Assembly (NCBI GenBank): GCA_025355325.1
Contig: JANXZX010000050.1
Span: 1 to 64,000, forward strand
Reading direction: 5' to 3'
DNA length: 64,000 bases
Source of the DNA: Geobacteraceae bacterium
GTDB lineage: Bacteria > Desulfobacterota > Desulfuromonadia > Geobacterales > Pseudopelobacteraceae
A program made the translations under genes and the position numbers. Position 1 is the first letter of the stretch. Every line of letters begins with the position of its first letter. Of the stretch, positions 46,529 to 58,500 are shown in pieces. The notes under the pieces were generated by a model, which ran no database searches, was not told where the DNA came from, and was given only the letters and a program-made list of their open reading frames with translations.

Positions 46529-47350
46529 ATGGATTTTATAAAAAAATATATATATCCGCTCTTGACCGGCATCGGACTCCTGGCCGCCCTGCTGGTGTTT
46601 TCGCTGAATGTTCCCCGCAATCGCGAGGCAAATTTCATTGAGCGATCAGCTCTTGGAATATTATCGCCACTTCTCCGACCGGTTTCAGCGATCAGTGGTG
46701 CTGTGGAAGGCGTGTGGGACCGCTACATTCGACTTGTCGATACTCATAGCGAAAACGTCCGGTTACGAGAAGACATCCGCAGCCTCAATCAACGCATTAT
46801 AGAAGGAAACGAAGCGGTATTGACAAACAAACGACTTGAACGTTTGCTGGATATGAAAAAAGATGTCAAGGAACCAACCGTTGCGGCGACAATTATTGGC
46901 GAAGATGTCACCTCTTGGTTCAGGACGCTGGTAATCAATCGAGGCAGTTCGAGCGGCATTAGAGAAGGAATGCCGGTAATCTCGGCCGATGGAGTTGTCG
47001 GTCAGACAGTCAAAGTTTCCACCACGACCTCGCGCGTTCTCCTGCTGACGGATCACGCCAGCGGCATTTCAGCCACCATCCAACGTTCCCGCGCCAGGGG
47101 CGTCGTCAAGGGTAAAGGGGAGATGCTTTGTACACTTGAATTTACCACCCGTGAAGAAGACGTTAAAGTTGGCGACACCGTTATTACCTCAGGGATCGGT
47201 GGAGTTTTTGGCAAAGGACTTCCAATTGGCGAAGTCACCATGGTCAAGCGTGGGGAATACGGCATATTCCAGACCATTTCGATCCGACCGGCCGTAAATC
47301 TCCCCCATCTTGAAGAAGTACTTATTGTGCAGCGAGGTGGGTATGAGTAG
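46529..47350 (+). CDS. mreC: Rod shape-determining protein MreC
   Basis: 273 residues. One N-terminal membrane span (about 8-28), a coiled-coil stretch (about 70-105), then the periplasmic beta domain: VVINRGSSSGIREGMPVISADGVVGQTVKV and DVKVGDTVITSGIGGVFGKGLPIGEV. Part of the rod complex. mreB is not in the window. The mreD start lies in its last codons. Confidence 0.95.
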   Translation: MDFIKKYIYPLLTGIGLLAALLVFSLNVPRNREANFIERSALGILSPLLRPVSAISGAVEGVWDRYIRLVDTHSENVRLREDIRSLNQRIIEGNEAVLTNKRLERLLDMKKDVKEPTVAATIIGEDVTSWFRTLVINRGSSSGIREGMPVISADGVVGQTVKVSTTTSRVLLLTDHASGISATIQRSRARGVVKGKGEMLCTLEFTTREEDVKVGDTVITSGIGGVFGKGLPIGEVTMVKRGEYGIFQTISIRPAVNLPHLEEVLIVQRGGYE

Positions 47351-47837
47351 ACGAGCCGCACTGCTGCTTTTTTGTCTTGTCCTGGCATCAATTGTCATTC
47401 AGGTATCTTTGCTGCCCGTCTTTGTGATGCCTCCTTTCAAACCTGACTTATTGCTGGTTATCATGGTTTTTATCGCCTTGAGGAGCTCATTTGAAACAGG
47501 TGCGCCACTGGCCTGGCTGCTGGGTCTGCTCGATGACGTCTATGGTGGTTTGTACCTTGGCCTGAATGCCGCCTCCTTTCTGATTTCATTTTTTATTATC
47601 AAAAGTGTTTCTGATCGCTTGTATGCAGACAGTGGAATTCTGTTCGTCCTGACCGTTTCCGGTGTTACGCTGGCGGGATTCACTCTCAATCTTCTCCTGA
47701 TCGTTATGTTCACCTCATCCCCCGGCATTGCATACTCAATGCTTTCCGATATTTTCCCGCGCCTTTTGGTTAACGCCTTTGTCGCATCAATTGTTTCATC
47801 TTTTCCCGGATTTGATTGTAAATTGGAAGCATCATGA
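47343..47837 (+). CDS. mreD: Rod shape-determining protein MreD
   Basis: 164 residues, about five membrane spans. PPFKPDLLLVIMVFIALR and GLLDDVYGGLYLGLNAASF are typical. The ATG at 47343, after GCGAGGTGGGT, overlaps the mreC stop by 8 bases; the mrdA start overlaps its end by 4. Confidence 0.9.
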   Translation: MSRRAALLLFCLVLASIVIQVSLLPVFVMPPFKPDLLLVIMVFIALRSSFETGAPLAWLLGLLDDVYGGLYLGLNAASFLISFFIIKSVSDRLYADSGILFVLTVSGVTLAGFTLNLLLIVMFTSSPGIAYSMLSDIFPRLLVNAFVASIVSSFPGFDCKLEAS

Positions 47838-49762
47838 AAGAGCGGCGCTTTGTCCGGGAACTACTGGAATCAAAACAGCGCATACTGGTGCTTTCCTTTG
47901 CTGTAGGTATCGTATTCCTGTCACTGATACTGCGATTATGGCATCTCCAGATTTTGAGTGCAGACGATTATCACGCCATGTCCGAGAACAACCGGCTTCG
48001 CTTCGTGCCGGTAGCTGCTTCCCGGGGCGCAATAATGGATCGCACCGGAACAGTACTGGTCAGTAACCGCCCCTCTTTCAGTCTTGCGGTTGTTCCACAG
48101 GAAGTTAAGGACAAGGAAGCGCTTCTCACGCTTCTGTCAACCCTGTTGGGACTTGATCGTGCGGACATGGCTGAACGCTGGGAAAAAAATAAAAAACGGG
48201 CCAAATACTACCCGATTGTACTGGCCTCCAATATCACCCGCGATCACGTCGAAATAATTGAAGAAAACAGGCTGCGACTGCCCGGCATAGAAATCGAGAT
48301 GAAACCGGTGCGGGAATACAGCAGCAACCAGCTCGCTGCTCACCTGCTCGGGTACATTGGCGAAGTCTCTGAAAAAGAACTCAACACAAAAGGGTATGAG
48401 GAATATAACCCCGGAGATTACATCGGTAAAAACGGCATTGAACGTGCTCTGGAAAATGAACTGCACGGCGGAGACGGCGGACGGCAACTGGAAGTTGATG
48501 CACGGGGCAGGGTATTGCGGACCATCTCCGAGAGCAGTCCGACAGTCGGCAACAGTGTAATGCTGACGATCGATGCGAACGTGCAGAAACAGGCCGAACG
48601 CGCCTTCGGCGAACAGGCTGGTGCGGCGGTAGTCATGGATGTCAACAATGGAGAGATAGTGGCATTCGTCAGTAACCCCGGTTTTGACCCGGCACTTTTC
48701 AGCGGAAGATTGCCGGCTGACGTCTGGCAGGAATATCTGGATGACAAGCGCCATCCGCTCGAAAACAAGGCACTCAGCGGCCAATACCCCCCCGGCTCAA
48801 CGTTTAAAATGGTTACTGCTCTCGCCGGATTGAATAATAATATTATTAATGAGTCAACTTCCATCGATTGCACCGGCAGCTACGATCTCGGGACATCTAC
48901 GTTCAAGTGCTGGAACAAAAGAGGGCACGGCTCCACAAATCTTCGTAAATCGTTGCGGGAATCATGTGACGTGTTTTATTACAAGCTTGGTGAAAAACTT
49001 GGCGTGGACAAAATTGCGGCTGCCGCACAAGCCTTCAAGCTTGGGGCGCCGCTCGGGGTTGAGCTTTTGAACGAACGGAGCGGTCTCATTCCGACGTCGG
49101 AGTGGAAGCAAAAGCGCTTTGGTAAGCGATGGTATCATGGTGAAACACTCCCGGTTGCTATTGGACAGGGCGCCGTAATCATGACACCTATCCAGCTGGC
49201 TTCCATGATAGCAACAGTTGCCAATGAAGGGACAATATACCGACCTCATCTGGTAAAACGGGTCGTCGATGCCGACGGCAAAACTCTCAGGGAAACCAAA
49301 CCTGAAATCATCGGAAATGCCCCTTTTTCCAAAGAGTCCTTCCGGCTCGTCAAGCAAGGCCTGCTGGCCGTGGTGAACGAACCGGGCGGCACCGGAGCAA
49401 TGGCCAGATTATACGACGTCAAAGTGGCAGGAAAGACCGGCACGTCACAAGTAGTCAAACTCCGCGACAGCAAACAGGGCACACCCTACCAATACCGCGA
49501 CCACGCCCTGTTTGTGGCATTTGCTCCATATGACAAACCCGAAGTTGCCGTTGCGGTGGTCGTTGAACATGGCGAACATGGTGGATCTGCGGCGGCTCCT
49601 ATTGCAGGGAGAATACTGAGGGCATATTTCGACAGTAAAAAACCTGTTCGCAAAGAGGGGTCAGGCTCGCAAAAAGATGATGAAGAGGAAGAATCTGATG
49701 AAGACGGGGGAGCAGCGGAAGTGAAAGAGCCCCAAATAAAAGGGGACGCAAAAAATGATTGA
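47834..49762 (+). CDS. mrdA: Penicillin-binding protein 2 (transpeptidase)
   Basis: 642 residues. One N-terminal span (about 15-35), the PBP dimerisation region, then the transpeptidase with the SxxK Ser in YPPGSTFKM, SCDVFYYKLGEKLG and KTGTSQV. A charged tail of about 40 residues (from KKPVRKEGSG) is longer than usual. Elongation-specific cross-linker, paired with RodA. Confidence 0.95.
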   Translation: MKERRFVRELLESKQRILVLSFAVGIVFLSLILRLWHLQILSADDYHAMSENNRLRFVPVAASRGAIMDRTGTVLVSNRPSFSLAVVPQEVKDKEALLTLLSTLLGLDRADMAERWEKNKKRAKYYPIVLASNITRDHVEIIEENRLRLPGIEIEMKPVREYSSNQLAAHLLGYIGEVSEKELNTKGYEEYNPGDYIGKNGIERALENELHGGDGGRQLEVDARGRVLRTISESSPTVGNSVMLTIDANVQKQAERAFGEQAGAAVVMDVNNGEIVAFVSNPGFDPALFSGRLPADVWQEYLDDKRHPLENKALSGQYPPGSTFKMVTALAGLNNNIINESTSIDCTGSYDLGTSTFKCWNKRGHGSTNLRKSLRESCDVFYYKLGEKLGVDKIAAAAQAFKLGAPLGVELLNERSGLIPTSEWKQKRFGKRWYHGETLPVAIGQGAVIMTPIQLASMIATVANEGTIYRPHLVKRVVDADGKTLRETKPEIIGNAPFSKESFRLVKQGLLAVVNEPGGTGAMARLYDVKVAGKTGTSQVVKLRDSKQGTPYQYRDHALFVAFAPYDKPEVAVAVVVEHGEHGGSAAAPIAGRILRAYFDSKKPVRKEGSGSQKDDEEEESDEDGGAAEVKEPQIKGDAKND

Positions 49763-50855
49763 TCGCCGCCTCCTGACAAATATTGACTGGGTACTGACGG
49801 GACTGGTTCTGACAGTCTGCCTGCTCGGAATAATGAATATCTACAGTGCCACGACACCTTACAAAATTATCGGCACAGCCTACTATATCAAGCAGTTTTA
49901 CTGGTTAATGGTGGGAATGACCCTGTCACTGGTTGTATGCAGCCTCGATTATCACATCCTTGAGGATCTGTCATACTGGTTTTACGGTTTTTTGGTTTTT
50001 TTATTGATTATCGTGCTTGTCATCGGCAGACGGTCCATGGGGGCAACCCGCTGGCTGAACCTTGGATTTATTAATATTCAGCCGTCAGAGCTGATGAAGC
50101 TCGTCATCATTGTGACATTCGCCCGTTTTTTCAATAATTTTCAATCAATCGGCGGCCTGACGGTTAAAGACGTGCTTATTCCATTAAGCCTGCTTGCCCT
50201 TCCTGCCGCACTGATAATGAAGCAGCCGGATTTGGGAACAGCCACCCTTGTCATACTGATTGCGCTTTCCATGATTCTGTACGTCGGCCTGCGCTGGTCA
50301 ACCATCGTGACATTTATCTGCATTACGATACCAATGGCCTGGATCAGCTGGGCGTTTCTTCTGCGTCCATACCAGAAAAACCGTATCCTTGACTTCTTGA
50401 ACCCCGAACGTTCCAGGCTCGGGAGCGGCTATCACATCATCCAAAGTAAGATAGCCGTCGGATCAGGCGGAATAATCGGCAAAGGCTTTGTCAAAGGGAC
50501 TCAATCACAACTCCGCTTTCTTCCCGAGCAGCATACCGATTTCGCATTTTCGGTCTTTGCCGAAGAATGGGGCTTTGTCGGCTGTCTGGTTCTGATTATC
50601 ATTTATCTGTTTCTTGTGTTATGGGGGCTCAACATCGCCCGTCGCTGCAACGACCGTTTTGGCGGATTACTTGCGGTGGGAGTTACCGCCATGCTCTTCT
50701 GGCACATCGTCATAAATATGGGGATGGTGATCGGACTTTTTCCGGTTGTCGGAGTCCCGCTGCCGTTCTTCTCCTATGGCGGCACTTCCATGATCACCTC
50801 CATGGTGGGCATTGGGCTGTTGCAGAATATCAGTATGCGGCGGTTTATGTTCTGA
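49755..50855 (+). CDS. rodA: Rod shape-determining protein RodA (peptidoglycan glycosyltransferase)
   Basis: 366 residues, about ten membrane spans, SEDS family: RRSMGATRWLNLGFINIQPSE, KQPDLGTATLV, HTDFAFSVFAEEWGFVG and PLPFFSYGGTSM. Works with PBP2. Overlaps mrdA by 8 bases. End of the shape operon; a short hairpin (GACCGGA, TCCGGCC) covers the stop. Confidence 0.95.
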   Translation: MIDRRLLTNIDWVLTGLVLTVCLLGIMNIYSATTPYKIIGTAYYIKQFYWLMVGMTLSLVVCSLDYHILEDLSYWFYGFLVFLLIIVLVIGRRSMGATRWLNLGFINIQPSELMKLVIIVTFARFFNNFQSIGGLTVKDVLIPLSLLALPAALIMKQPDLGTATLVILIALSMILYVGLRWSTIVTFICITIPMAWISWAFLLRPYQKNRILDFLNPERSRLGSGYHIIQSKIAVGSGGIIGKGFVKGTQSQLRFLPEQHTDFAFSVFAEEWGFVGCLVLIIIYLFLVLWGLNIARRCNDRFGGLLAVGVTAMLFWHIVINMGMVIGLFPVVGVPLPFFSYGGTSMITSMVGIGLLQNISMRRFMF

Positions 50856-50873
50856 CCGGACAAAAAATCCGGC

Positions 50874-50929
50874 CATTCACCATTCACCATTCACCATTCA
50901 CCATTCACCATTCACCCTTCACCCTTCAC
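50874..50929. repeat. Tandem heptamer array
   Basis: Six perfect copies of CATTCAC (50874-50915) followed by two CCTTCAC (50916-50929). It lies between the rodA and stomatin genes and runs into the stop and last codons of the latter. Such arrays can change length by slippage. Confidence 0.95.
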
Positions 50930-51774
50930 CCTTTCCCCATCAATCCTCGAATCGCCGCCGGCAAATCTGATGGCAGTATCACCAACTTGGCGTTCGGAGA
51001 AGTTGCAATCTTCTGTAACGTATTTATGTAACGATCTCCCAGCAGAAATACCGCCGGCAAGTCATTGTCTTTGATAGCCTCACTGATGTCGCCGATAGCT
51101 TTGGCCGACGCCTCAGCCAGCCGAATTTGAGCCTCGGCCTCACGTTTCGCCGCTTCCAATCTCCCTTCAGCCTCGCGTATGGTGGCTTCACGTTTCCCTT
51201 CCGCTTCCAGAATGGTAGCCTGTTTGAAGCGGTCGGCACTGGCCTGCTGCTCCATCGCTTTTTGCATCGATTCGGATGGCTTGATATCCTGGATTTCTAC
51301 CGACTGGACGTATATTCCCCATGCGGCAACTTCCTTGGAAATATTTTCCTGCAGGCGGGCCTTGATATGCTCCCGTTCTGAGAGCGCACTGTTCAGGTCC
51401 ATCTGACCAATAATGGCACGCAAGGAAGTCATTACCAGATTCTGAATGGCATACTCATAGTTCTGGATTTCATAAACAGCACGGGTCGGATCAGTGACCT
51501 TTATAAATGCAATGGCGTTGGTAATGATGACGGCATTGTCTTTCGTGATAACTTCCTGTGCACCGACAGAGAGGACATCGCCCTTGGTTGAAACCCGGTA
51601 CGCGACAATGTCAATATAGGGGATTATAAAGTTGAGACCCGGCTTGAGCGTTACATGATACTTACCCAAACGCTCCACCACCCATTCCTGCCCCTGCGGA
51701 ACCGTCTTAACGCCGGCAAACAGCGTTGCTGCAACCACAACAAAAAGTACTCCGAAAATAAAAACACCCGGCAT
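50926..51774 (-). CDS. Stomatin/SPFH-family membrane protein (QmcA-like)
   Basis: 282 residues. One N-terminal span, an SPFH/band-7 domain (VPQGQEWVVERLGKYHVTLKPGLNFIIPYID, DNAVIITNAIAFIKVTDP, NLVMTSLRAIIGQMDLNSALSERE) and a long coiled-coil (about 185-240, Glu/Arg/Ala-rich). Assembles oligomers in membrane microdomains. Its stop lies in the tandem heptamers. Paired with the NfeD gene upstream, the classic partner. Confidence 0.92.
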   Translation of the reverse strand: MPGVFIFGVLFVVVAATLFAGVKTVPQGQEWVVERLGKYHVTLKPGLNFIIPYIDIVAYRVSTKGDVLSVGAQEVITKDNAVIITNAIAFIKVTDPTRAVYEIQNYEYAIQNLVMTSLRAIIGQMDLNSALSEREHIKARLQENISKEVAAWGIYVQSVEIQDIKPSESMQKAMEQQASADRFKQATILEAEGKREATIREAEGRLEAAKREAEAQIRLAEASAKAIGDISEAIKDNDLPAVFLLGDRYINTLQKIATSPNAKLVILPSDLPAAIRGLMGKG

Positions 51775-51789
51775 GGTCTTTCCCTCCCT

Positions 51790-52236
51790 CTAAATTATTT
51801 CAACTTTTAAAATCTGGCCTTCAATATCGATCACCCGCACCCGGTCCCCCACATGCAGAATCTCGTTGGAATAACATCTCCACTCATCAGCCCCGAGAAC
51901 GGAAATTCGAAATTTTACGATCCCACGACCATAACTGTCATCAGTACCACGGACAATGAGACCGGACTCGCCGACAATCCCCTCCTTCGACATCCCGGCA
52001 TGCGTCCTATCACCCTTTGGCTTCAGATACCTGAACCACAGAACAGTAAAACAGATTGAAGACAACGACCAGAGCGCCACCTGTCCCGCAAGAGGAAATT
52101 TCGGCCACATCCCGCTAAGCGCGCCAACAACAAGTGCGCCAAAACCAAACCAGATGATCGTAAATGAAGGAATAATCAACTCCAACCCGATTAGACAAAA
52201 ACCGGCAATAATCCAGTACCACCATTCTATCTGCAT
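51790..52236 (-). CDS. NfeD-family membrane protein, short form
   Basis: 148 residues. Three membrane spans (about 5-70) and a C-terminal OB-fold (GESGLIVRGTDDSYGRGIVKFRISVLGADEWRC, GDRVRVIDIEGQILKVE). The short NfeD form lacks the ClpP-like protease. GAGGG precedes the ATG at 52236; a GTG at 52242 is less likely. Operon with the stomatin gene, 15 bases apart. Confidence 0.9.
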   Translation of the reverse strand: MQIEWWYWIIAGFCLIGLELIIPSFTIIWFGFGALVVGALSGMWPKFPLAGQVALWSLSSICFTVLWFRYLKPKGDRTHAGMSKEGIVGESGLIVRGTDDSYGRGIVKFRISVLGADEWRCYSNEILHVGDRVRVIDIEGQILKVEII

Positions 52237-52242
52237 GAGCAC

Positions 52243-52589
52243 CCTCGCCTGTTGTGATATTTATTTACAATTATACCAGAATTTTTCACGCATGGAATTT
52301 GATACGTACTCGTAATTAACTGCAACTTTACCTTTAGAATACGAGAGAATACTTGACCTTGAAGACTCTCTACGCTAATTATATTTTTTCCCCAAAAAGT
52401 TTCAAATATCGCATGTAACATATTAATCCAGCAGAGTTTGAATCTTCTTATAAAGCTGGCATAAGATTATTTTTTCAGGATGATTATACATCACCTGATA
52501 CGGTTTATAATTTAATGCAACGTGCACTCTTTGAGTAATATGCTTTCGCAATTTCATGATCGAGAACCATACACACTGAGGAATTTTGA
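52243..52589. other. 347-base A/T-rich gap before the giant gene
   Basis: No gene seen. A possible promoter is TTGACC (52353-52358), 17 bases, TAATTA (52376-52381), reading toward the giant gene about 200 bases downstream. Evidence is weak. Confidence 0.35.
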
Positions 52590-55500
52590 ATGAGCATACT
52601 TCCGAGACTTTTATTGTCAATACTGCTGGTTCTTTTTCTTTGTCAAATTCCGTCTTATGCCCAAATCAACGAAGCATCCATGCTGGAGCAAGGCAAGCTT
52701 CATCTAGGCACCGGCAAATATTATTATGCAAGCACCTGGCTTGAAAGAATTTTAAGAAACAATCCCGCCACTCAAAACCGGGAAGAAATATTAGTACTGT
52801 TATTGAAATCATATGCCTTGTCGGGACGGGAAGAGAGAGCTGGACAAACGCTGAAAATGCTTCTTAAAGAGTATCCTAAAACAGCTAATACTCTCGACCC
52901 CTCTCTTCTTAAAATAGCAGAAACCAGTTCTCAGGATGAATCAGATCCTCGTGAAAACGATACTCCAACCGCTCCATCGGGAAAAACCCCATCTCTTACT
53001 CCAATTGTCGAACCGAAAAAGGTGGCTGTGGCTGCAACACCAGCTGTTAAAACCGTACCCAAACCGGCAACTTCAGCAGCGGCTACTGTTGCTGCTGCAA
53101 AGAAAATTGCAGAACCGGAAAAGAAAGTTGTAGCTCCTGCTGCTCCGCAGACGCCAGCTGCACCGGTAAAACCAGCTAAACCGGCGGATATTGCCAAGCC
53201 CGCGACCCCAGTTGCTGAACCGGTAAAGGCTGCTACAGCAGCACCAACCACTAAAATTACTCCGAAACCAATTGAAACAGCGCTGTCACCTGTTCCGGTT
53301 ACTGTACTGGCAGTAAAACCAGCGGCATCAGCAGCAGTCGCTGTTGCAACTGCACTGAAAACTGCTGAATCGGAAAAGAAGCCAGCAGCGCCGGAAAAAC
53401 CGGCAAAACCGGTGGAGACTGCAAAGCCCGTTACTCCTGTAACTGAACCTGCAAAGGCGGTTACAGTCACGGCTCCAGCCGCTAAAACTGCTGCAAAGCC
53501 AGTTGAGACAGTTCTGGTTCCTACTCCGGCACCGGTCGTAAAACCGGCAGCATCGCCAGCGGTGGTTGCTGCTGCACAGAAAACTGTAGAAACTGAAAAG
53601 AAAGCAGCAATTCCTGCTGTTCCGCAAGCACCAGCAGCACCGGAAAAACCAGCAAAACCGGTGGAGATTGCCAAACCCGCGACCCCTGTCACAGAACCTG
53701 CAAAGATGGCCACAGCTGCGGCTCCAACCGCTAAAACTGCTGCAAAGCCAGTTGAGACAGCTCCTGTTCCTGTTCCGGCACCGCTCGCAAAACTGACTGC
53801 ATCACCAGCGGTGACAGTTGCTGCTACACAGAAGACTACAGAAACGGAAAAGAAAGCAGCGATTCCTGCTGTTCCGGTAAAACCAGCTAAACAAGTGGAG
53901 GCTGCCAAGCCCGCAACTCCAGTTGTCGAACCTGTAAAAGTAGCCACAGCACCAACCGTAAAACCGACAGCATCGTCGGCAGTGACTGATACTACGGCAC
54001 AGAAACCTGCGGAACCAGAAAAGAAAATAGCAGCCTCTGCTACTCCGCAGTTGCCAGCAAAACCAGTAGAGACTGCCAAGCCAGCACCTCCAGTTGCTGA
54101 ACAGGCAAAGCCCGTTACAGCATCAGTGCCACAAACAGTTAAAACCGCTCAAAAACCAACAGAAACAGTTCTGGTTACTGCTCCGGCACTAGTCGTAAAA
54201 CCGGCGGCAGCGCCAGCGGTAACTGTTGCAACAGTACAGAAAACTAAAGAACCGGAAAAGAAAACAGTTTCTGCCGCTCCACAGACACCTGTAACAACGG
54301 AAAAACCAGCAAAGCCGGTGGAGATTGCCAAGCCCGCAACGCCAGTCACAGAACCTGCAAAGACGGTTACTGCCACGACTCCAGCCGCTAAAACTGCTGC
54401 AAAGCCAGTTGAGACAGTTCTGGTCCCTTCTCCGGCTCCGGTCATAAAACCGGCTGCATCAGCAGCGATGACTGTTGCGGCTGCACAGAAAACTGCGGAG
54501 CCGGCAAAGGTTGCCACAGCTGCGGCTCCAGTCGCTAAAACTGTTCAAAAACCAACAGAGACAGTCCTGATCCCCGCTCCGGCACCGGTCGTAAAATCGG
54601 CAGCATCGCCAGCGGTAACTGTTGCGACCGCACAGAAAACTGCAGAACCGGAAAAGAAAACAGCAGTTCCTGCGACTCTACAGTCACCGGCAACACCGAT
54701 AAAACCAGCTAAACCGGTGGATACTGCCAAGCCTGTTTCTCCTGTTGTAGAACCGGCAAAGGTGGCCACAGCTGTGGTACCAGCCGCTAAGGCTACTCAA
54801 AAGCCAATTGAAACAGCTCTGATTCCTGCTCCGGTCGCAAAACCGACTGCATCACCAACGGTAACTGTTACGGCTGCACAGAAAACTATAGATCAGGAAA
54901 AGAATGCAACAGTTCCTGCTGCTCCGAAGTTGCCAGCAAAACCCGTAGAGACTGCCAAGCCAGCGCCTCCAGTTGCTGAAAAGGCAAAGCCAGTAACAGC
55001 AGCAGTACCACCAACAGTAAAAGCCGTTCAAAAACCAACTGATAAAGTTCTGGTTCCTGCTCCGGCACCAGTCGTAAAACCGGCAGCATCACCAGCGGCA
55101 ACTGTTGCGGCTGCACAGAAAACTATAGATCCGGAAAAGAAAGCAACAATTCCAGTGGCTCCGCAGACAACGGCAACACCGGCAAAACCAGCTAAACTGG
55201 TGGATACAGCCAAGCCCGCGACGCCAGTCACAGAACCTGCAAAAGCGGTTACTGCCACGGTTCCAGCCGCTAAAACTGCTGCAAAGCCAGTTGAGACAGT
55301 CCTGGTCCCTTCTCCGGCTCCGGTCATAAAACCGGCAGCATCGCCAGCGGTAACTGTTGCGGCCACACAGAAAACTGCGGAACCGGAAAAGAAAGTTGTA
55401 GTTCCTGCTGCTCCGCAGACACCTACAGCACCGACAAAACCAGCTAAACCAGTGGATACTGCCAAGCCTGTTACTCCAGTTGCTGAACCGGCAAAGGTGG

Positions 55501-58500
55501 CCACAGCGGTACCAGTCGATAAGACTGTTTCAAAACCAACAGTGACAGATCTGATCCCTGCTCCGGCACCAGCCGTAAAACCGTCAGCATCGCCAGCGGT
55601 GACTGTTGCAACTGCAAAGAAAGCCGCAGAATCGGAAATGAAAACCGAAGTCCCTGTGACTCCGCAAGCACCAACAGCACCTAAAAAACCAGCTAAACCG
55701 GTGGAGACTACAAAGCCTGCGACTCCAGTTGTCGAACCGGCAAAGGCTGCCACGGCTGCGGCTCCAGCCATTAAGACAGCACAAAAGCCAGTTGAAACAG
55801 CTCTGCTTCCTGTTCCGGCACCGGTTGTAAAACCGCCTGCATCGCCAGCGGTAACAGTTGCAACTGCACAGAAAGCCGCAGAACCGGAAAAGAAAGCAGC
55901 AGTGCCTGCTGCTCCGCAAGCACCAGCAGCACCCGAAAAAACTGCAAAACCAGTAGAGACTGCCAAGCCCACGACTCCAGTTACTGAACCTGTAAAGGTA
56001 GCCACAGCACCAACCGTAAAACCGACAGCATCACCGGCAGTGACTGTTGCTAAAGTACAGAAACCTTCGGAACCAGAAAAGAAAACAGCAGCCTCTGCTA
56101 CTCCGCAGTTACCTGCAAAACCAGTAGAGACTGCCAAGCCAGCGACTCCAGTTGCTGAACAGGCAAAGCTCGTTACAGCATCAGTGCCACAAACAGTTAA
56201 AACCGCTCAAAAACCAACAGAAACAGTTCTGGTTCCCGTTCCGGTTCCTGTTCCGGTTGTAAAACCGTCAGCATTGCCAGCGGTGACTGTTACTGCTGCA
56301 CAGAAAACTGCAGAACCGGAAAAGAAAACCGCAGTTCCTGCAACTCCACAGGCGCCTGTAACACCTACAAAACCTGCTAAACCGATGGAGACTGCCAAGC
56401 CCGTTTCTCCTGTAGTCGAACCGGCAAAGGTGGCCACAGCTGTGGTACCAGCCGATAAGGCTACTCAAAAGCCAATTGAAACAGCTCTGATTCCTTCTCC
56501 AGCACCGGCCGTAAAACCGGCAGCATCTCCAACGGTAACTGTTGCGGCTGCACAGAAAACTGCGGAGCCAGAAAAGAAAGCAGCGATTCCTGCTGTTCCT
56601 CAGACACCAGCTGCTCCGGTAAAACCGGTGGAGACTGCCAAGCCCGCGACTCCAGTCACAGTACCTGCAAAGGTGGCCACAGCTGCCGCTCCAACCGCTA
56701 AAACTGCTGCAAAGCCAGTTGAGACAGCTCTGGTTCCTGCTCCGGCACTGGTCATAAAACCGGTAGCATCGCCAGCGGTCACTGTTGCAGCTGCACTGAA
56801 AACTGTAGAACCTGAAAAGAAAGCAGTCCCTGCCGCTCCACAGACACCTGTAACACCGACAAAACCAGCTAAACCGCTGGAGACTGCCAAGCCAGCGCCT
56901 CCAGTTGCTGAACAGGCAAAGCCCGTTACAGCATCAGTGCCACGAACAGTTAAAACCGCTCAAAAACCAACAGAAACAGTTCTGGTTCCTGTTCCGGCAC
57001 CAGTCGTAAAACCGTCAGCATCACCAGCGGTAACTGTTGCAGCTGCACAGAAAATTGTAGAGCCGGAAAAGAAAGTTGTAGTTCCTGCAACTCCACATGC
57101 ACCTGTAGCACCGGCAAAGCCAGCTAAACCGGTGGAGACTGCCAAGCCCGTTACTCCTGTAGTCGAACCGGCAAAGGTGGCCACAGCTGTGGTACCAGCC
57201 ACTAAGGCTACTAAAAAGCCAGCTGAGACAGCACTGGTTCCAACTCCGGCAACGGTCGTAAAACCGGCAGCATCACCTGCGGTAACTGTTGCGGCTCCAC
57301 AGAAAACTGCGGAACCGGAAAAGAAAACCGTCTCTGCCGCTCCACAGACACCTGTAACACCGGAAAAACCAGCAAAGCCGGTGGAGATTGCCAAGCCTGC
57401 GCCTCCAGTTGCTGAACCGGCTAAGGCAGTTACAGCCTCGGCTCCAGCCGCTAAAACTGCTGCAAAGCCAGTTGAGACAGCTCTGGTTCCTGCACCGGCA
57501 CCGGTCGTAAAACCGGCAGCATTACCAGCGGTAACTATTGCGGCTGCACAGAAAATTGCAGAACCGGAAAAGAAAACCGCAGTTCCTGTGACTCTGCAAG
57601 CACCAACAGAACCAACAGAACCAACAGCACCTACAAAACAAGCTAAACCGGTGGAGACTGCCAAGCCCGCAACCTCGGTCACAGCCCCTTCAAAGGCAGT
57701 TACAGCCTCGGCTCCAGCCGCTAAAACTGTTCCAAAACCAACAGAGACAGCTCTGGTTCCTGCTCTGGCACCGGTCGTAAAACCGGCAGCATCGCCAGCA
57801 GCAACTGTTACAGCAGCACAAAAAACTAAAGAACCGGAAAAGAAAACAGCCCCTGCTGCTCCGCAGTTGCCAGCAGCACCCGAAAAACCAGCAAGACCAG
57901 CAGAGATTGCCAAGCTAATGCCTCCAGTTGCTGAAAAGGCAAAACCCGTTACAGCAGCAATTCCACCAACAATTAATACCGCTCAAAAACCAAAAGAGAC
58001 ATTTCTAGTTCCTGCTCCGGCACCAGTCGTAAAAACGTCAGCATCACCAACGGTAACTGTTGCAACTGCACAGAAAGCCGCAGCACCTGAAAAAACAGCA
58101 AAACCGGTGGAGACTGCCAAACCAATGACTCCAGTTGCGGAACCGGCAAAGCCCACCACAGCCGCGGTACCTGCCACTAAGGCTACTGCAAAACCAACTG
58201 AGACAGTTCCGGTTCCTGCTCCGGTACCGGTTGTAAAACCGTCAGCATCACCAGCGGTGACTGTTGTTACTGCACAGAAAATTGCAGAACCGGAAAAGAA
58301 AACCGCAGTTCCTGTGACTCCGCAAGCACCAACAGCACCTACAAAATCAGCTAAAATAGTGGATACTGCCAAGCCTGTTACTCCAGTTCTCGAACTGGCA
58401 AAGGCAACTACAGCAACAACGGCACCAGTCGTTAAGACTGTTCCAAAACCAGCAGAAGCTGTCCAGGTTCCTTCACCAGCACCGGTCGCAAAGCCATCAG

